A stretch of DNA of 36,572 nucleotides from the NCBI GenBank assembly GCA_011525945.1, contig WYBJ01000125.1, forward strand, positions 1-36,572, written 5' to 3'. Positions 1 through 7,418 of the stretch are shown here, one piece after another (positions within the stretch are counted from its first letter, which is position 1; every line of letters begins with the position of its first letter). The stretch comes from Burkholderiaceae bacterium (GTDB taxonomy: Bacteria > Pseudomonadota > Gammaproteobacteria > Burkholderiales > WYBJ01). The translations under genes and the position numbers were made by a program. The notes below the pieces were generated by a model. It was not told the DNA's origin and did not search any database. It saw nothing but the letters and a program-made list of their open reading frames with translations.

Positions 1-1023
1 CCCGCGGTGCAATGGCGGCTCGCTTCCAGCTTTCCGAAGAGCCTCGATACCGTGTTCTATCCCGCCGAGCTCATCACCCGGCGTGTTGCCGAGATTACCG
101 ACAACAAGTTCCAGCTTCGCGTCTTCGCCGCCGGCGAGGTCGTGCCCGCGCTGCAAGTGCTCGATGCCGTCCAGAACGGCACCGTCGAGTGCGGACACAC
201 CGCCCCCTATTATTACGTCGGCAAGGATCCGGCATTCGCGTTCGGCACCAACGTCCCGTTCGGCCTGAACGCGCGCCAGCAAAACGCCTGGTGGTACGAA
301 GGCGGCGGGCGCGAGGCGATGGCGGAGCTGTACAAGGACTACGGCGTGGTCGAGTTCAACGCCGGTAACACGGGTGCGCAGATGGGGGGATGGTATCGCA
401 AGGAGATCCGCACGGTCGCGGACCTGAAGGGCCTGAAGATGCGCATCGCAGGCATTGCCGGGCAGGTGCTGGTGAAGCTCGGCGTGGTGCCGCAGCAGCT
501 CCCGGGAGGCGATATCTACCAGGCGCTCGAGCGCGGCACGATCGACGCTGCCGAGTGGGTCGGCCCCTATGATGACGAGAAGCTCGGCTTCCAGAAGGTC
601 GCCCGTTACTACTACTACCCGGCGTGGTGGGAGGGTGGCCCGCAGCTCTCGCTCATGGTGAATGCGAAGAAGTTCGCCGAGCTGCCGAAGAGCTACCAGG
701 CGGCCATCGCCGCGGCCGCGGCGGAGTCGAACGTGCATATGCTCGCGCGCTACGATGTGCGCAATCCCGATGCGCTGCGTAAGCTCGTGGCGGGCGGGGC
801 GCAGTTGCGCCCGTTTCCACGCGCGGTGATGGAGGCGTGCGAGAAGTCGGCCTTCGAGCTCTACGGCGAGTTGGCGCAGAAAAGCAAGCACTGGGCGCGC
901 ATCTATCCGCAGTGGAAGAAGTTTCGCGACGATCAGTACCTGTGGTTCCGCGTCGCCGAGTTCGCGTTCGACAATTTCGCCTACACGCGTCCGGTGCAGA
1001 AGCCGGCCGCCGCCAAGAAGTGA
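1..1023 (+). CDS. TRAP transporter substrate-binding protein, DctP family (5' partial)
   Basis: Periplasmic receptor of a tripartite ATP-independent periplasmic (TRAP) transporter, which captures an organic acid and hands it to the QM membrane subunits. The frame is open from base 1, so the true start and signal peptide lie outside the window; the GTG at 7 is probably an internal Val. The visible 340 residues begin with WRLASSFPKSLDT, typical just after the signal peptide of the mannitol/chloroaromatic-type DctP receptors. Further family marks are the VLDAVQNGTVECGHT segment, GNTGAQMGGW, the RKEIRTVADLKGLKMRI stretch carrying the conserved ligand-binding Arg region, and GTIDAAEWVGPYDD. It ends in an Ala/Lys-rich tail. 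The two membrane subunits (1132-3152) lie just downstream but on the opposite strand. The substrate cannot be read from the sequence. Confidence 0.9.
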   Translation, partial: PAVQWRLASSFPKSLDTVFYPAELITRRVAEITDNKFQLRVFAAGEVVPALQVLDAVQNGTVECGHTAPYYYVGKDPAFAFGTNVPFGLNARQQNAWWYEGGGREAMAELYKDYGVVEFNAGNTGAQMGGWYRKEIRTVADLKGLKMRIAGIAGQVLVKLGVVPQQLPGGDIYQALERGTIDAAEWVGPYDDEKLGFQKVARYYYYPAWWEGGPQLSLMVNAKKFAELPKSYQAAIAAAAAESNVHMLARYDVRNPDALRKLVAGGAQLRPFPRAVMEACEKSAFELYGELAQKSKHWARIYPQWKKFRDDQYLWFRVAEFAFDNFAYTRPVQKPAAAKK

Positions 1024-1049
1024 CCTGACGCGTCTTCGGCCTGCCGCCT

Positions 1050-1067
1050 GCCGCGACGATTCGCGGC
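1050..1067. terminator. Short GC-rich hairpin between convergent TRAP genes
   Basis: GCCGCGA (1050-1056) pairs with TCGCGGC (1061-1067) around a four-base loop, 27 bases after the receptor stop codon. No T-run follows on either strand, so this is at best a weak or factor-assisted terminator. The convergent arrangement is the main argument for it. Confidence 0.25.
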
Positions 1068-1131
1068 GACACGCAATCGCCCGGGAAACGGGTGCGGCAC
1101 CGGCGCCCCGTGTGCACGAAACGCCGGCGCC

Positions 1132-2607
1132 CTATTTTCCGGCCGGCGGAATCGGTTCATCCGGACGATTCGCGCTCGGCGGGTCGGTTCGTCCCGGCGG
1201 GAGAAACTCGCTCGGATCCGGCGGCGCGAAATCCGGCAGAGGGATCTCGATCTTCACCTTGTCGAGGTCTATCTTTTCTGGCGTGTCCAGCCACATCGTG
1301 ACTAGGCCCGGCCACACGATCACGATGAGCACCATCACGAGTTGCAACCCGACCCACGGGAGCGCGCCCCAATAGATGTCGCTCGTCCTGACTTCCTTCG
1401 GTGCGATGCCGCGCAGGTAGAACAGCGCAAAGCCGAACGGCGGGTGCATGAACGAAGTTTGCATCGTCACGCACAGCAGCACGCCGAACCATACGAGATC
1501 GATGCCCATCTTGTCGGCCACGGGCGCGAGCAGCGGGATGATGATGAAGGCGATCTCGAAAAAATCGAGAAAGAACGCAAGGAAAAAAACGAACACGTTG
1601 ACGAAGATCAGGAATCCGACCGTGCCGCCGGGCAGGCTCGACAGGTGATGCTCGATCCAGAGCGCACCATCGACGCCCTGGAAGACGAGGCTGAAGACAG
1701 TCGAGCCGATCAGGATGAAGATCACCATGGCGGTGATGCGCATCGTGATCTCCATGCCCTCGCGTACCAGCGGCCAGGTGAGCCGGCGATGCAGCGCCGC
1801 GAGCAAGATCGCGCCCACGGCGCCGAGTGCGCCGGCTTCGGTCGCCGTGGCGATGCCCATGAACAGCGTCCCGAGCACGAGGAAAATGAGCACGACCGAT
1901 GGGACCATACCCCACACGACTCGATTGATCAGCGCCCGGCCGCTGAGCGTTCGCGCTTCCTTCGGAAGCGGCGGCATCGACTGCGGACGGAAGATCGAGA
2001 CGACGGCGATGAAGGCGAGAAAGATCAGCGTCTGCGCGATCGAGGGCCCGAGCGCACCTTTGTACATGTCGCCGACCGAGCGGCCGATCTGGTCGGCGAG
2101 CACCACCAGAACGAGCGAGGGCGGGATGAGTTGCGTGATCGTGCCCGATGCCGCGATCGTGCCGGTGGCGATGCGAGCGTCGTAGCGATAGCGCAGCATG
2201 ATGGGGAGCGAGATGACACCCATCGCGATCACCGAGGCCGCGACCGTGCCGGTGATCGCACCGAGGATCGCACCGACCACGACGACCGCATAGGCAAGCC
2301 CACCGGGCAGCGGCCCGAACAGCTGCCCGCAACCTTCGAGCAGATCCTCGGCGAGCCCGCAGCGCTCGAGGATCGCGCCCATGAAGGTGAAGAACGGGAT
2401 CGCCAGCAGCAGCTCATTGGATAGGATGCCGAAGATGCGAAACGGCAGGTTGTACAGATACTCGGGCGGAAAGAAACCGAGATGAATGCTGGCAAGCCCG
2501 AAGCCGAGCCCGAGTGCGGCGAGCGAAAACGCCACCGGAAAGCCGATCAGCATGATCACGACCAGGCCACCGAACATGAGCGGCGCCATCAGTTCGCGCG
2601 TGATCAT
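1132..2607 (-). CDS. TRAP transporter large permease subunit, DctM family
   Basis: Integral inner-membrane subunit that forms the sodium-coupled transport channel of a TRAP system. The 491-residue protein is hydrophobic nearly throughout, with about 12 predicted membrane segments. It carries DctM family marks: GFPVAFSLAALGLGFG near residues 22-37, ELLLAIPFFTFMGAILERCGLAEDLL, and TGTVAASVIAMGVISLPIMLRYRYD followed by ATGTIAASGTITQLIPPS. The ATG at 2607 overlaps the small-subunit stop by four bases (ATGA), showing translational coupling. The last 50 or so residues are an unusual Pro/Asp-rich hydrophilic tail after the final membrane segment. The best match is the mannitol/chloroaromatic type (COG4664-like), which fits the receptor at 1-1023. 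Confidence 0.93.
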   Translation of the reverse strand: MITRELMAPLMFGGLVVIMLIGFPVAFSLAALGLGFGLASIHLGFFPPEYLYNLPFRIFGILSNELLLAIPFFTFMGAILERCGLAEDLLEGCGQLFGPLPGGLAYAVVVVGAILGAITGTVAASVIAMGVISLPIMLRYRYDARIATGTIAASGTITQLIPPSLVLVVLADQIGRSVGDMYKGALGPSIAQTLIFLAFIAVVSIFRPQSMPPLPKEARTLSGRALINRVVWGMVPSVVLIFLVLGTLFMGIATATEAGALGAVGAILLAALHRRLTWPLVREGMEITMRITAMVIFILIGSTVFSLVFQGVDGALWIEHHLSSLPGGTVGFLIFVNVFVFFLAFFLDFFEIAFIIIPLLAPVADKMGIDLVWFGVLLCVTMQTSFMHPPFGFALFYLRGIAPKEVRTSDIYWGALPWVGLQLVMVLIVIVWPGLVTMWLDTPEKIDLDKVKIEIPLPDFAPPDPSEFLPPGRTDPPSANRPDEPIPPAGK

Positions 2608-3152
2608 TGCAAGGGCTTGTCGTACTGTGCGTTCATTTCGATCAGGCCGAGCAGGAAGCCGATGCGCTTGATGACTTCGGACGCGCCCTGCAGCACCATG
2701 AGTGCGAAGCCCATCGGGATGAGGAGCTTCACCGGCCAGCGCAGCAGACCACCGGCGTTACCGGAGATCTCCTGGTCGAGGTACGACTCGACGAAGAACG
2801 GCCACGACATCACCATCAGGGCGATCATTACCGGCAGCAGAAATAGAACCAGTCCGGCGAGATCGATCCAGACGCGCGTGCGCGCCGAGGCCTGGCCGTA
2901 CAGGATGTCTACACGGACGTGCGCGTTCACGTTCAGAACGAATGGCGCGCCCAGCATCACCATGCCGGCGAACATGTACCACTGCAGTTCCAGCCAGGCG
3001 TTGGATGAAAGATCGAGGGCGTAACGCGATATGGCGTTACCCGCACTGACCGCGCAGGCGAGCAGCACGAGCCATACCGCAATGCGTCCGAACACGGCGT
3101 TCAGCGCGTCGATCGCGCGCGCGACTGTCAGCAAAGCCCGCATCCGCCCCAT
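2604..3152 (-). CDS. TRAP transporter small permease subunit, DctQ family
   Basis: Small four-helix membrane subunit that partners with DctM in TRAP transporters. From the ATG at 3152 the product is 182 residues; an ATG three codons later (3143) is equally possible. The open frame extends upstream to 3254, but that part is Arg/Ala-rich and runs into the glyA promoter region, so it is unlikely to be translated. Hydrophobic helices lie at roughly residues 20-40, 55-73, 93-113 and 137-160. The segment WLELQWYMFAGMVMLGAPF followed by HVRVDILYG is the DctQ signature of the mannitol/chloroaromatic subgroup. The stop overlaps the DctM start. It is divergent from glyA, with 161 bases between the two start codons. 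Confidence 0.88.
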   Translation of the reverse strand: MGRMRALLTVARAIDALNAVFGRIAVWLVLLACAVSAGNAISRYALDLSSNAWLELQWYMFAGMVMLGAPFVLNVNAHVRVDILYGQASARTRVWIDLAGLVLFLLPVMIALMVMSWPFFVESYLDQEISGNAGGLLRWPVKLLIPMGFALMVLQGASEVIKRIGFLLGLIEMNAQYDKPLQ

Positions 3153-3274
3153 CCATCGGCTTCGGTGTGCGGATTGTCCATCAGGAGATGCGGCGTCGGC
3201 AAAGTGTCGCGCCGCGAGCGGGCGGGCAGCGGCGGGTCGCGCTCGCGCCGGCACGCGGCCGGGACGAAGCCGGG

Positions 3275-3287
3275 TGCTAGAATTCCT
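3275..3287 (+). promoter_or_regulatory. Extended -10 promoter element for glyA
   Basis: TGCTAGAATTCCT contains an extended -10 (TGC then TAGAAT at 3278-3283), placing transcription start near 3290, about 24 bases before the glyA ATG. The same 13 bases occur before ribB at 7363-7375. No clear -35 was found, as is usual for extended -10 promoters. Confidence 0.5.
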
Positions 3288-3313
3288 CGTTTACCAGTAC
3301 CGGGTGAGCTCGC

Positions 3314-4561
3314 ATGGATCGCCGCAAGATCACGGATCGCGCGCTGCTGCGCGCACTCGACAAGGAGGCGCAGCGCCAGGAGGACCATATCGAGCTGATC
3401 GCCTCGGAAAACTATGCGAGCCCACAGGTGATGGCGATCCAGGGCTCGGTGCTGACCAACAAATACGCCGAGGGTTATCCCGGCCGGCGCTACTACGGCG
3501 GCTGCGAGTACGTCGATATCGCCGAGCAGCTCGCGATCGATCGCGCGAAGAAGCTGTTCGGTGCGCAGTTCGCCAATGTTCAACCCCATTCCGGCGCGCA
3601 GGCGAATCAGGCGATCTATGCGGCGATCATCAAGCCCGGCGACACCATCCTCGGCATGTCGCTCGCCCACGGCGGCCACCTGACGCACGGCGCCCGCGTC
3701 AACTTCAGCGGCAAGCTCTACCAGGTGGTGGCGTACGGGCTCGATGCCGAAACCGAACGCATCGACTACGCCGAGGTCGAGCGCCTCGCCGAGCAGCACA
3801 GACCGCAGGTGATCGTCGCCGGAGCATCGGCGTATGCGCCGGTGATCGACTGGGCGCGATTTCGCAAGATCGCGGACGCGATCGGCGCCAAGCTCTTCGT
3901 CGACATGGCGCACTATGCCGGCCTCATCGCCGCCGGCCTGTACCCAACCCCGGTCAACGTCGCGCACGTGATCGGCAGCACCACGCACAAGACGCTGCGC
4001 GGCCCGCGCGGGGGTTTCATTCTCGGCGATGCGGAGCTTGCGCAGCCGGTCAATTCGGCGGTCTTTCCGGGCGCGCAGGGTGGGCCGCTCATGCACGTGA
4101 TCGCGGCCAAGGCGGCGGCATTCCACGAGGCGATGACGCCGGCGTTCAAGCGCTACCAGAAGCAGGTGCTCGCCAACGCCAAGGCGCTCGCCGAAGTGTT
4201 GGTTGCGCGCGGCTGCCGCGTGGTCTCGGGCGGCACCGATTGCCACATGTTCCTGCTGGATCTGCGGCCAAAGCGGCTCACCGGCAAGGAGGTCGAGACG
4301 CTACTCGACAAGGTCGGCATCACGGCGAACAAGAATGCGATTCCGAACGATCCCGAGAAGCCGGCCATCACCAGCGGCATCCGGCTCGGCTCGCCCGCGA
4401 TGACCACGCGTGGCTTCGGGCTTACGGAAGCACGCAAGGTCGGCGAGTTGATCGCCGATGTGCTCGACGCGCCCGGCAACCGGCGCCGCCTCGGGCAGGT
4501 GGCGGCTGAGGTTCGAAAGCTCTGCCGGCGCTTCCCGGTGTACGCGCGCCGCGGGCGTTGA
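3314..4561 (+). CDS. glyA: Serine hydroxymethyltransferase
   Basis: Cytoplasmic PLP enzyme that interconverts serine plus tetrahydrofolate with glycine plus 5,10-methylenetetrahydrofolate, the main one-carbon source. The 415-residue length is normal. Visible family marks are [13 protein letters not shown] at about residues 23-35, the [19 protein letters not shown] substrate loop, the [13 protein letters not shown] strand with the cofactor-contacting Asp and His, and [11 protein letters not shown], whose Lys226 should form the Schiff base with [20 protein letters not shown] near residues 353-369 is also typical. The ATG at 3314 is the natural start, beginning directly with the N-terminal helix. 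nrdR follows after 64 bases, a neighbourhood common in proteobacteria. Nothing suggests loss of function. Confidence 0.97.
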   Translation: MDRRKITDRALLRALDKEAQRQEDHIELIASENYASPQVMAIQGSVLTNKYAEGYPGRRYYGGCEYVDIAEQLAIDRAKKLFGAQFANVQPHSGAQANQAIYAAIIKPGDTILGMSLAHGGHLTHGARVNFSGKLYQVVAYGLDAETERIDYAEVERLAEQHRPQVIVAGASAYAPVIDWARFRKIADAIGAKLFVDMAHYAGLIAAGLYPTPVNVAHVIGSTTHKTLRGPRGGFILGDAELAQPVNSAVFPGAQGGPLMHVIAAKAAAFHEAMTPAFKRYQKQVLANAKALAEVLVARGCRVVSGGTDCHMFLLDLRPKRLTGKEVETLLDKVGITANKNAIPNDPEKPAITSGIRLGSPAMTTRGFGLTEARKVGELIADVLDAPGNRRRLGQVAAEVRKLCRRFPVYARRGR

Positions 4562-4570
4562 GGTGCGCAC

Positions 4571-4639
4571 GTGAAGTGCCTCGCGTGAAGTGTCACCATG
4601 ATGTGCCCCTCATGACGCGCCCCTCATGAAGTGTCCGTT
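4571..4639 (+). repeat. Degenerate tandem array of the nrdR translation start
   Basis: Five units of 13-14 bases begin at 4571, 4585, 4598, 4612 and 4626, the last being the nrdR start itself. The units are GTGAAGTGCCTCGC, GTGAAGTGTCACC, ATGATGTGCCCCTC, ATGACGCGCCCCTC and ATGAAGTGTCCGTT. Each begins with a start codon. Because the unit length is not a multiple of three, frames rotate and mini-ORFs end on stops that overlap the next start (GTGA at 4585, ATGA at 4612 and 4626). No Shine-Dalgarno sequence precedes nrdR. The array fills nearly all of the glyA-nrdR gap. Confidence 0.7.
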
Positions 4640-5099
4640 CTGCAACGCGCCCGATACGCAAGTGGTCGACTCGCGCGTGAACGAGGAGGGCACGAGTGTC
4701 CGCCGGCGCCGGCGCTGCCCCAAGTGCGGCAAGCGCTTCACGACCTACGAGACCATCGAGCTGCGCCTGCCGCAGGTGATCAAGCAGGACGGGCGGCGCA
4801 CCGAGTTCAGCCGCGAAAAGCTCGTCACGGGATTCCGGCGCGCGCTGCACAAGCGCGCCGTGCCGACCGAGCAAGTCGATGCCGCGGTCGAGCGCATCGT
4901 CCAGAATCTGCTGGCGCTCGGCGTGCGCGAGGTGCCCGCACGCCAGATCGGCGACATGGTGATGGACGAGCTCTACCAGCTCGACCAGGTCGCCTATATC
5001 CGGTTCGCCTCGGTCTATCGCGCGTTCCAGGATATCGAGGACTTCCGCAACGTGATCCAGGAAGTGCAGAAGCCCAGCGGCCGGCGCAAGGCGAGCTAG
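4626..5099 (+). CDS. nrdR: Transcriptional repressor NrdR
   Basis: ATP/dATP-sensing repressor of ribonucleotide reductase genes. The 157 residues have the full architecture: an N-terminal zinc ribbon with CPFC at residues 3-6 and [12 protein letters not shown] from residue 31, followed by an Arg-rich DNA-binding segment (RRRRR) and an ATP-cone domain from about residue 49 to 139. The protein must start at 4626 because MKCPFC is the invariant NrdR N-terminus, even though no Shine-Dalgarno lies upstream. Instead, degenerate copies of the start region sit in front, with an ATGA overlap that could allow reinitiation. ribD starts 15 bases downstream, so glyA-nrdR-ribD probably form one transcript. 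No NrdR-box pair was recognised in this window. Confidence 0.96.
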   Translation: MKCPFCNAPDTQVVDSRVNEEGTSVRRRRRCPKCGKRFTTYETIELRLPQVIKQDGRRTEFSREKLVTGFRRALHKRAVPTEQVDAAVERIVQNLLALGVREVPARQIGDMVMDELYQLDQVAYIRFASVYRAFQDIEDFRNVIQEVQKPSGRRKAS

Positions 5100-5114
5100 C
5101 GGGCTGGCGGCACC

Positions 5115-6212
5115 ATGCCCTATAGCCCCGCCGACCAGGACTTCATGGCACGCGCGCTCAAGCTTGCCGAGCGCGGCCTCGCCACGACCATGCCGAATCC
5201 GCGGGTGGGGTGTGTGCTGGTGCGCGACGGCGCGGTCGTGGCCGAGGGTTGGCACGAGCGCGCGGGCGAGGCGCACGCCGAGATCGTGGCGCTGCGTGCG
5301 GCAGGCGAGGCGGCGCGAGGCGCAGTCGCCTATGTGACGCTGGAACCGTGCTGCCATCATGGCCGCACGCCGCCGTGCGTCGATGCGCTGATCGACGCTG
5401 GGATTGCGCGCGTGGTCGCGGCGATGAAAGACCCGAATCCGCTCGTGTCCGGCGCCGGTCTCGCCAAGCTGCAAGCCGCCGGCATCGCGGCCGAGGCGGG
5501 TGTGTCGGAGGAAAAGGCCCGCGAGATCAATATCGGGTTCGTCACCCGCATGCAGCGCGGCAGGCCCTGGGTACGGCTCAAGATCGCGGCGACCTTGGAC
5601 GGCAAGACCGCGCTTGCGAACGGTGCGAGCCAATGGATCACCGGCCCCGAGGCGCGTGTCGACGGCCACGCGTGGCGCGCGCGTGCCTGCGCGATCCTCA
5701 CCGGAATCGGCACCGTGCGCGCCGACGATCCGCATCTGACCGTGCGCGAGGTGGCCGCGCCGCGCCAGCCGCTGCGCATCGTCGTCGACTCGGGCATGAG
5801 CATCGGGCCGCAAGCGAAGGTATTGGCGGGTGGCGGGGCGCTGGTGGTCGCGGCCCGCGAGAACGCGGTGAAAGCTGCGACGTTGCGCGCGACCGGCAGT
5901 GAAACGTTGCTTATTCCCGGCGCGGACGGCCGGGTCGATCTGGCGGCGCTCATGCGTGAGCTGGGCGAGCGCGCGCTGAATGAAGTCCACGTCGAGGCAG
6001 GGCCCATCCTGAACGGTGCGTTGCTGCGCGAGGGGCTGGCCGACGAAGTGCTGCTTTATCTTGCCCCGAGCCTCATCGGCAATCGCGCGTATGGCATGTT
6101 CGACCTGCCCGAATTGAGCTCGCTCGCGCAGCGGCGCGCATTGGATCTGCGCGACGTGCGCCGCATCGGGGCGGATTTGCGTATCCTCGCCCGTACCCTG
6201 CATCCGCAATGA
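5115..6212 (+). CDS. ribD: Bifunctional diaminohydroxyphosphoribosylaminopyrimidine deaminase / uracil reductase
   Basis: Catalyses the second and third steps of riboflavin synthesis, deamination of the pyrimidine ring and then NADPH-dependent reduction of the ribosyl side chain. The N-terminal deaminase domain (about residues 1-145) has the zinc site HAE (His54, Glu56) and PCCHHGRTPPC (Cys79 and Cys88 as ligands). The C-terminal reductase domain (about 147-365) opens with PWVRLKIAATLDGKTA, typical for RibD, and contains SQWITGPEARVDGHAWRA and EAGPILNGALL. The length of 365 residues is normal. It sits 15 bases after nrdR and 167 bases before ribE. No FMN riboswitch was seen upstream. Confidence 0.96.
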   Translation: MPYSPADQDFMARALKLAERGLATTMPNPRVGCVLVRDGAVVAEGWHERAGEAHAEIVALRAAGEAARGAVAYVTLEPCCHHGRTPPCVDALIDAGIARVVAAMKDPNPLVSGAGLAKLQAAGIAAEAGVSEEKAREINIGFVTRMQRGRPWVRLKIAATLDGKTALANGASQWITGPEARVDGHAWRARACAILTGIGTVRADDPHLTVREVAAPRQPLRIVVDSGMSIGPQAKVLAGGGALVVAARENAVKAATLRATGSETLLIPGADGRVDLAALMRELGERALNEVHVEAGPILNGALLREGLADEVLLYLAPSLIGNRAYGMFDLPELSSLAQRRALDLRDVRRIGADLRILARTLHPQ

Positions 6213-6379
6213 ACCGCGCGCGAGCTTCCGGAAACGCCGTACAGCCCGCGCCCTCGCCCCCAAAAAAAGGACCACGCTCGATTTTTGCGACCCCTGACAT
6301 TTGTTGTTTCGTGAGGGGAAAATCGAGCTGGGCCGGAGCCTGGCCCCTTTTCTTCCAGAACCGACAGAAGGAGCGGCAC

Positions 6380-6976
6380 GTGTTTACCGGAATTGTCGCC
6401 GCGGTCGGCCACATTCGCAGCTTCGACCTGTCCGGACTGGGCGCTCGTCTGACGATCGACGCCGGCAGCCTGCCGCTGGACGACGTCGCGATCGGCGACA
6501 GCATCGCAGTCGACGGCGTCTGCCTGACGGTGACGCGCATACAGCCGGGCGCGTTCGAAGTCGATGTGTCGGCCGAGACCATGGCGTGCACCGCAGGCTT
6601 CGCCCCCGGCGCCGCGGTCAATTTGGAGAAGGCGCTGCGGCTCTCCGATCGCCTGGGCGGTCATCTGGTGAGCGGTCATGTCGACGGCACGGGCGAGGTG
6701 GTTCGCTTCGAGCCCATCGGTGCCGACCGCTTGCTTTGCGTGCGCATCGCGCCCGAGCTCGCTCGCTATGTTGCGCGCAAGGGCTCGGTGACGGTGAACG
6801 GCGTGAGCCTCACCGTGAACGAAATCGGAGACGGCACGTTTTCGGTCAACCTCATCGCGCATACCCTGGCCGCAACCAACCTCGGCGCGCTGGCGCCGGG
6901 CAAGTCGGTGAACATCGAGGTCGACATGGTGGCGCGCTATATCGAGCGCTTTCTGGGTGCGGCCAAGGACGCCTGA
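6380..6976 (+). CDS. ribE: Riboflavin synthase (alpha subunit)
   Basis: Forms riboflavin by dismutation of two 6,7-dimethyl-8-ribityllumazine molecules, the last step of the pathway. The start is a GTG at 6380: MFTGIVAAVG is the invariant N-terminus of the family, and AGAAGGAG (6366-6373) sits six bases upstream. The open frame extends further upstream to 6209, but that part shows no conservation. The 198 residues consist of two similar lumazine-binding barrels: the first with SIAVDGVCLTVT, the second starting near LGGHLVSGHVDGTGEV and containing VTVNGVSLTVNEI. The upstream gap (6213-6379) holds a C-run/A-run and no recognisable riboswitch. Some authors use the symbol ribC for this gene. Confidence 0.95.
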   Translation: MFTGIVAAVGHIRSFDLSGLGARLTIDAGSLPLDDVAIGDSIAVDGVCLTVTRIQPGAFEVDVSAETMACTAGFAPGAAVNLEKALRLSDRLGGHLVSGHVDGTGEVVRFEPIGADRLLCVRIAPELARYVARKGSVTVNGVSLTVNEIGDGTFSVNLIAHTLAATNLGALAPGKSVNIEVDMVARYIERFLGAAKDA

Positions 6977-7418
6977 CGATCCCAAGCCGAATTGCCTGCC
7001 CGCCACGACCGCTATTGCTCCCCGAAAGGTGTCGCCCACATGGTCGGCCGCGTCCAGTACGTCCGCCCCGCCGAAGCCCTTGAGCGGGGCGCACAGCAAA
7101 ATCATTGCGGTTTCACTTTCACTACTTTGGCGTTACACCAAAGCGGCCTGCAGGGCGCGAACGCGGATCGGTAGCGGAAGTAGCAAGGGTAGCGAGGGAT
7201 GCCGGGTCGGGGATGGTGCTGTTTCCCGATTTCCATCGGGCGTGCCTGGCTGGAACCGGCGGCCTCCCGCCGTCATTCGTTCGCCGCTCTCTTGAACGGC
7301 ACGACGTTGAACGCTTCGCCTTTGGCCTCCCTGCGCGAGCAGCAGGGAAGTCACGCAGCCGATGCTAGAATTCCTGCATGAGCGAAGCGCGCCCGCGCTT
7401 CGCAGCAAGGCTTCCATC
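6977..7418 (+). other. 442-base gap between ribE and ribB without a recognised gene
   Basis: Open frames on both strands here have no recognisable family and poor composition. The gap holds a 6-bp hairpin, CTTTGG (7125-7130) with CCAAAG (7138-7143), and the ribB promoter at 7363-7375. That promoter position leaves a leader of only about 40 bases, too short for an FMN riboswitch. Confidence 0.5.
7363..7375 (+). promoter_or_regulatory. Extended -10 promoter element for ribB
   Basis: TGCTAGAATTCCT, identical over 13 bases to the element before glyA (3275-3287), with TAGAAT at 7366-7371. It predicts transcription start near 7378 and a leader of about 40 bases. It implies that ribB-ribH can be expressed separately from nrdR-ribD-ribE. 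Confidence 0.5.

Noticed and set aside
4593..6275. 560-codon open frame on the minus strand
   Set aside because: It is antisense to nrdR and ribD, which are unmistakable; the translation is Arg/His-rich without family motifs, as expected for a shadow frame in GC-rich DNA.
6977..7418. FMN riboswitch before ribB
   Set aside because: CTTTGG-CGTTACA-CCAAAG superficially recalls one arm of the RFN element, but the conserved GGGCAGGGTGAAAT-like and CCCGCGA blocks are absent and the predicted promoter lies downstream at 7363.
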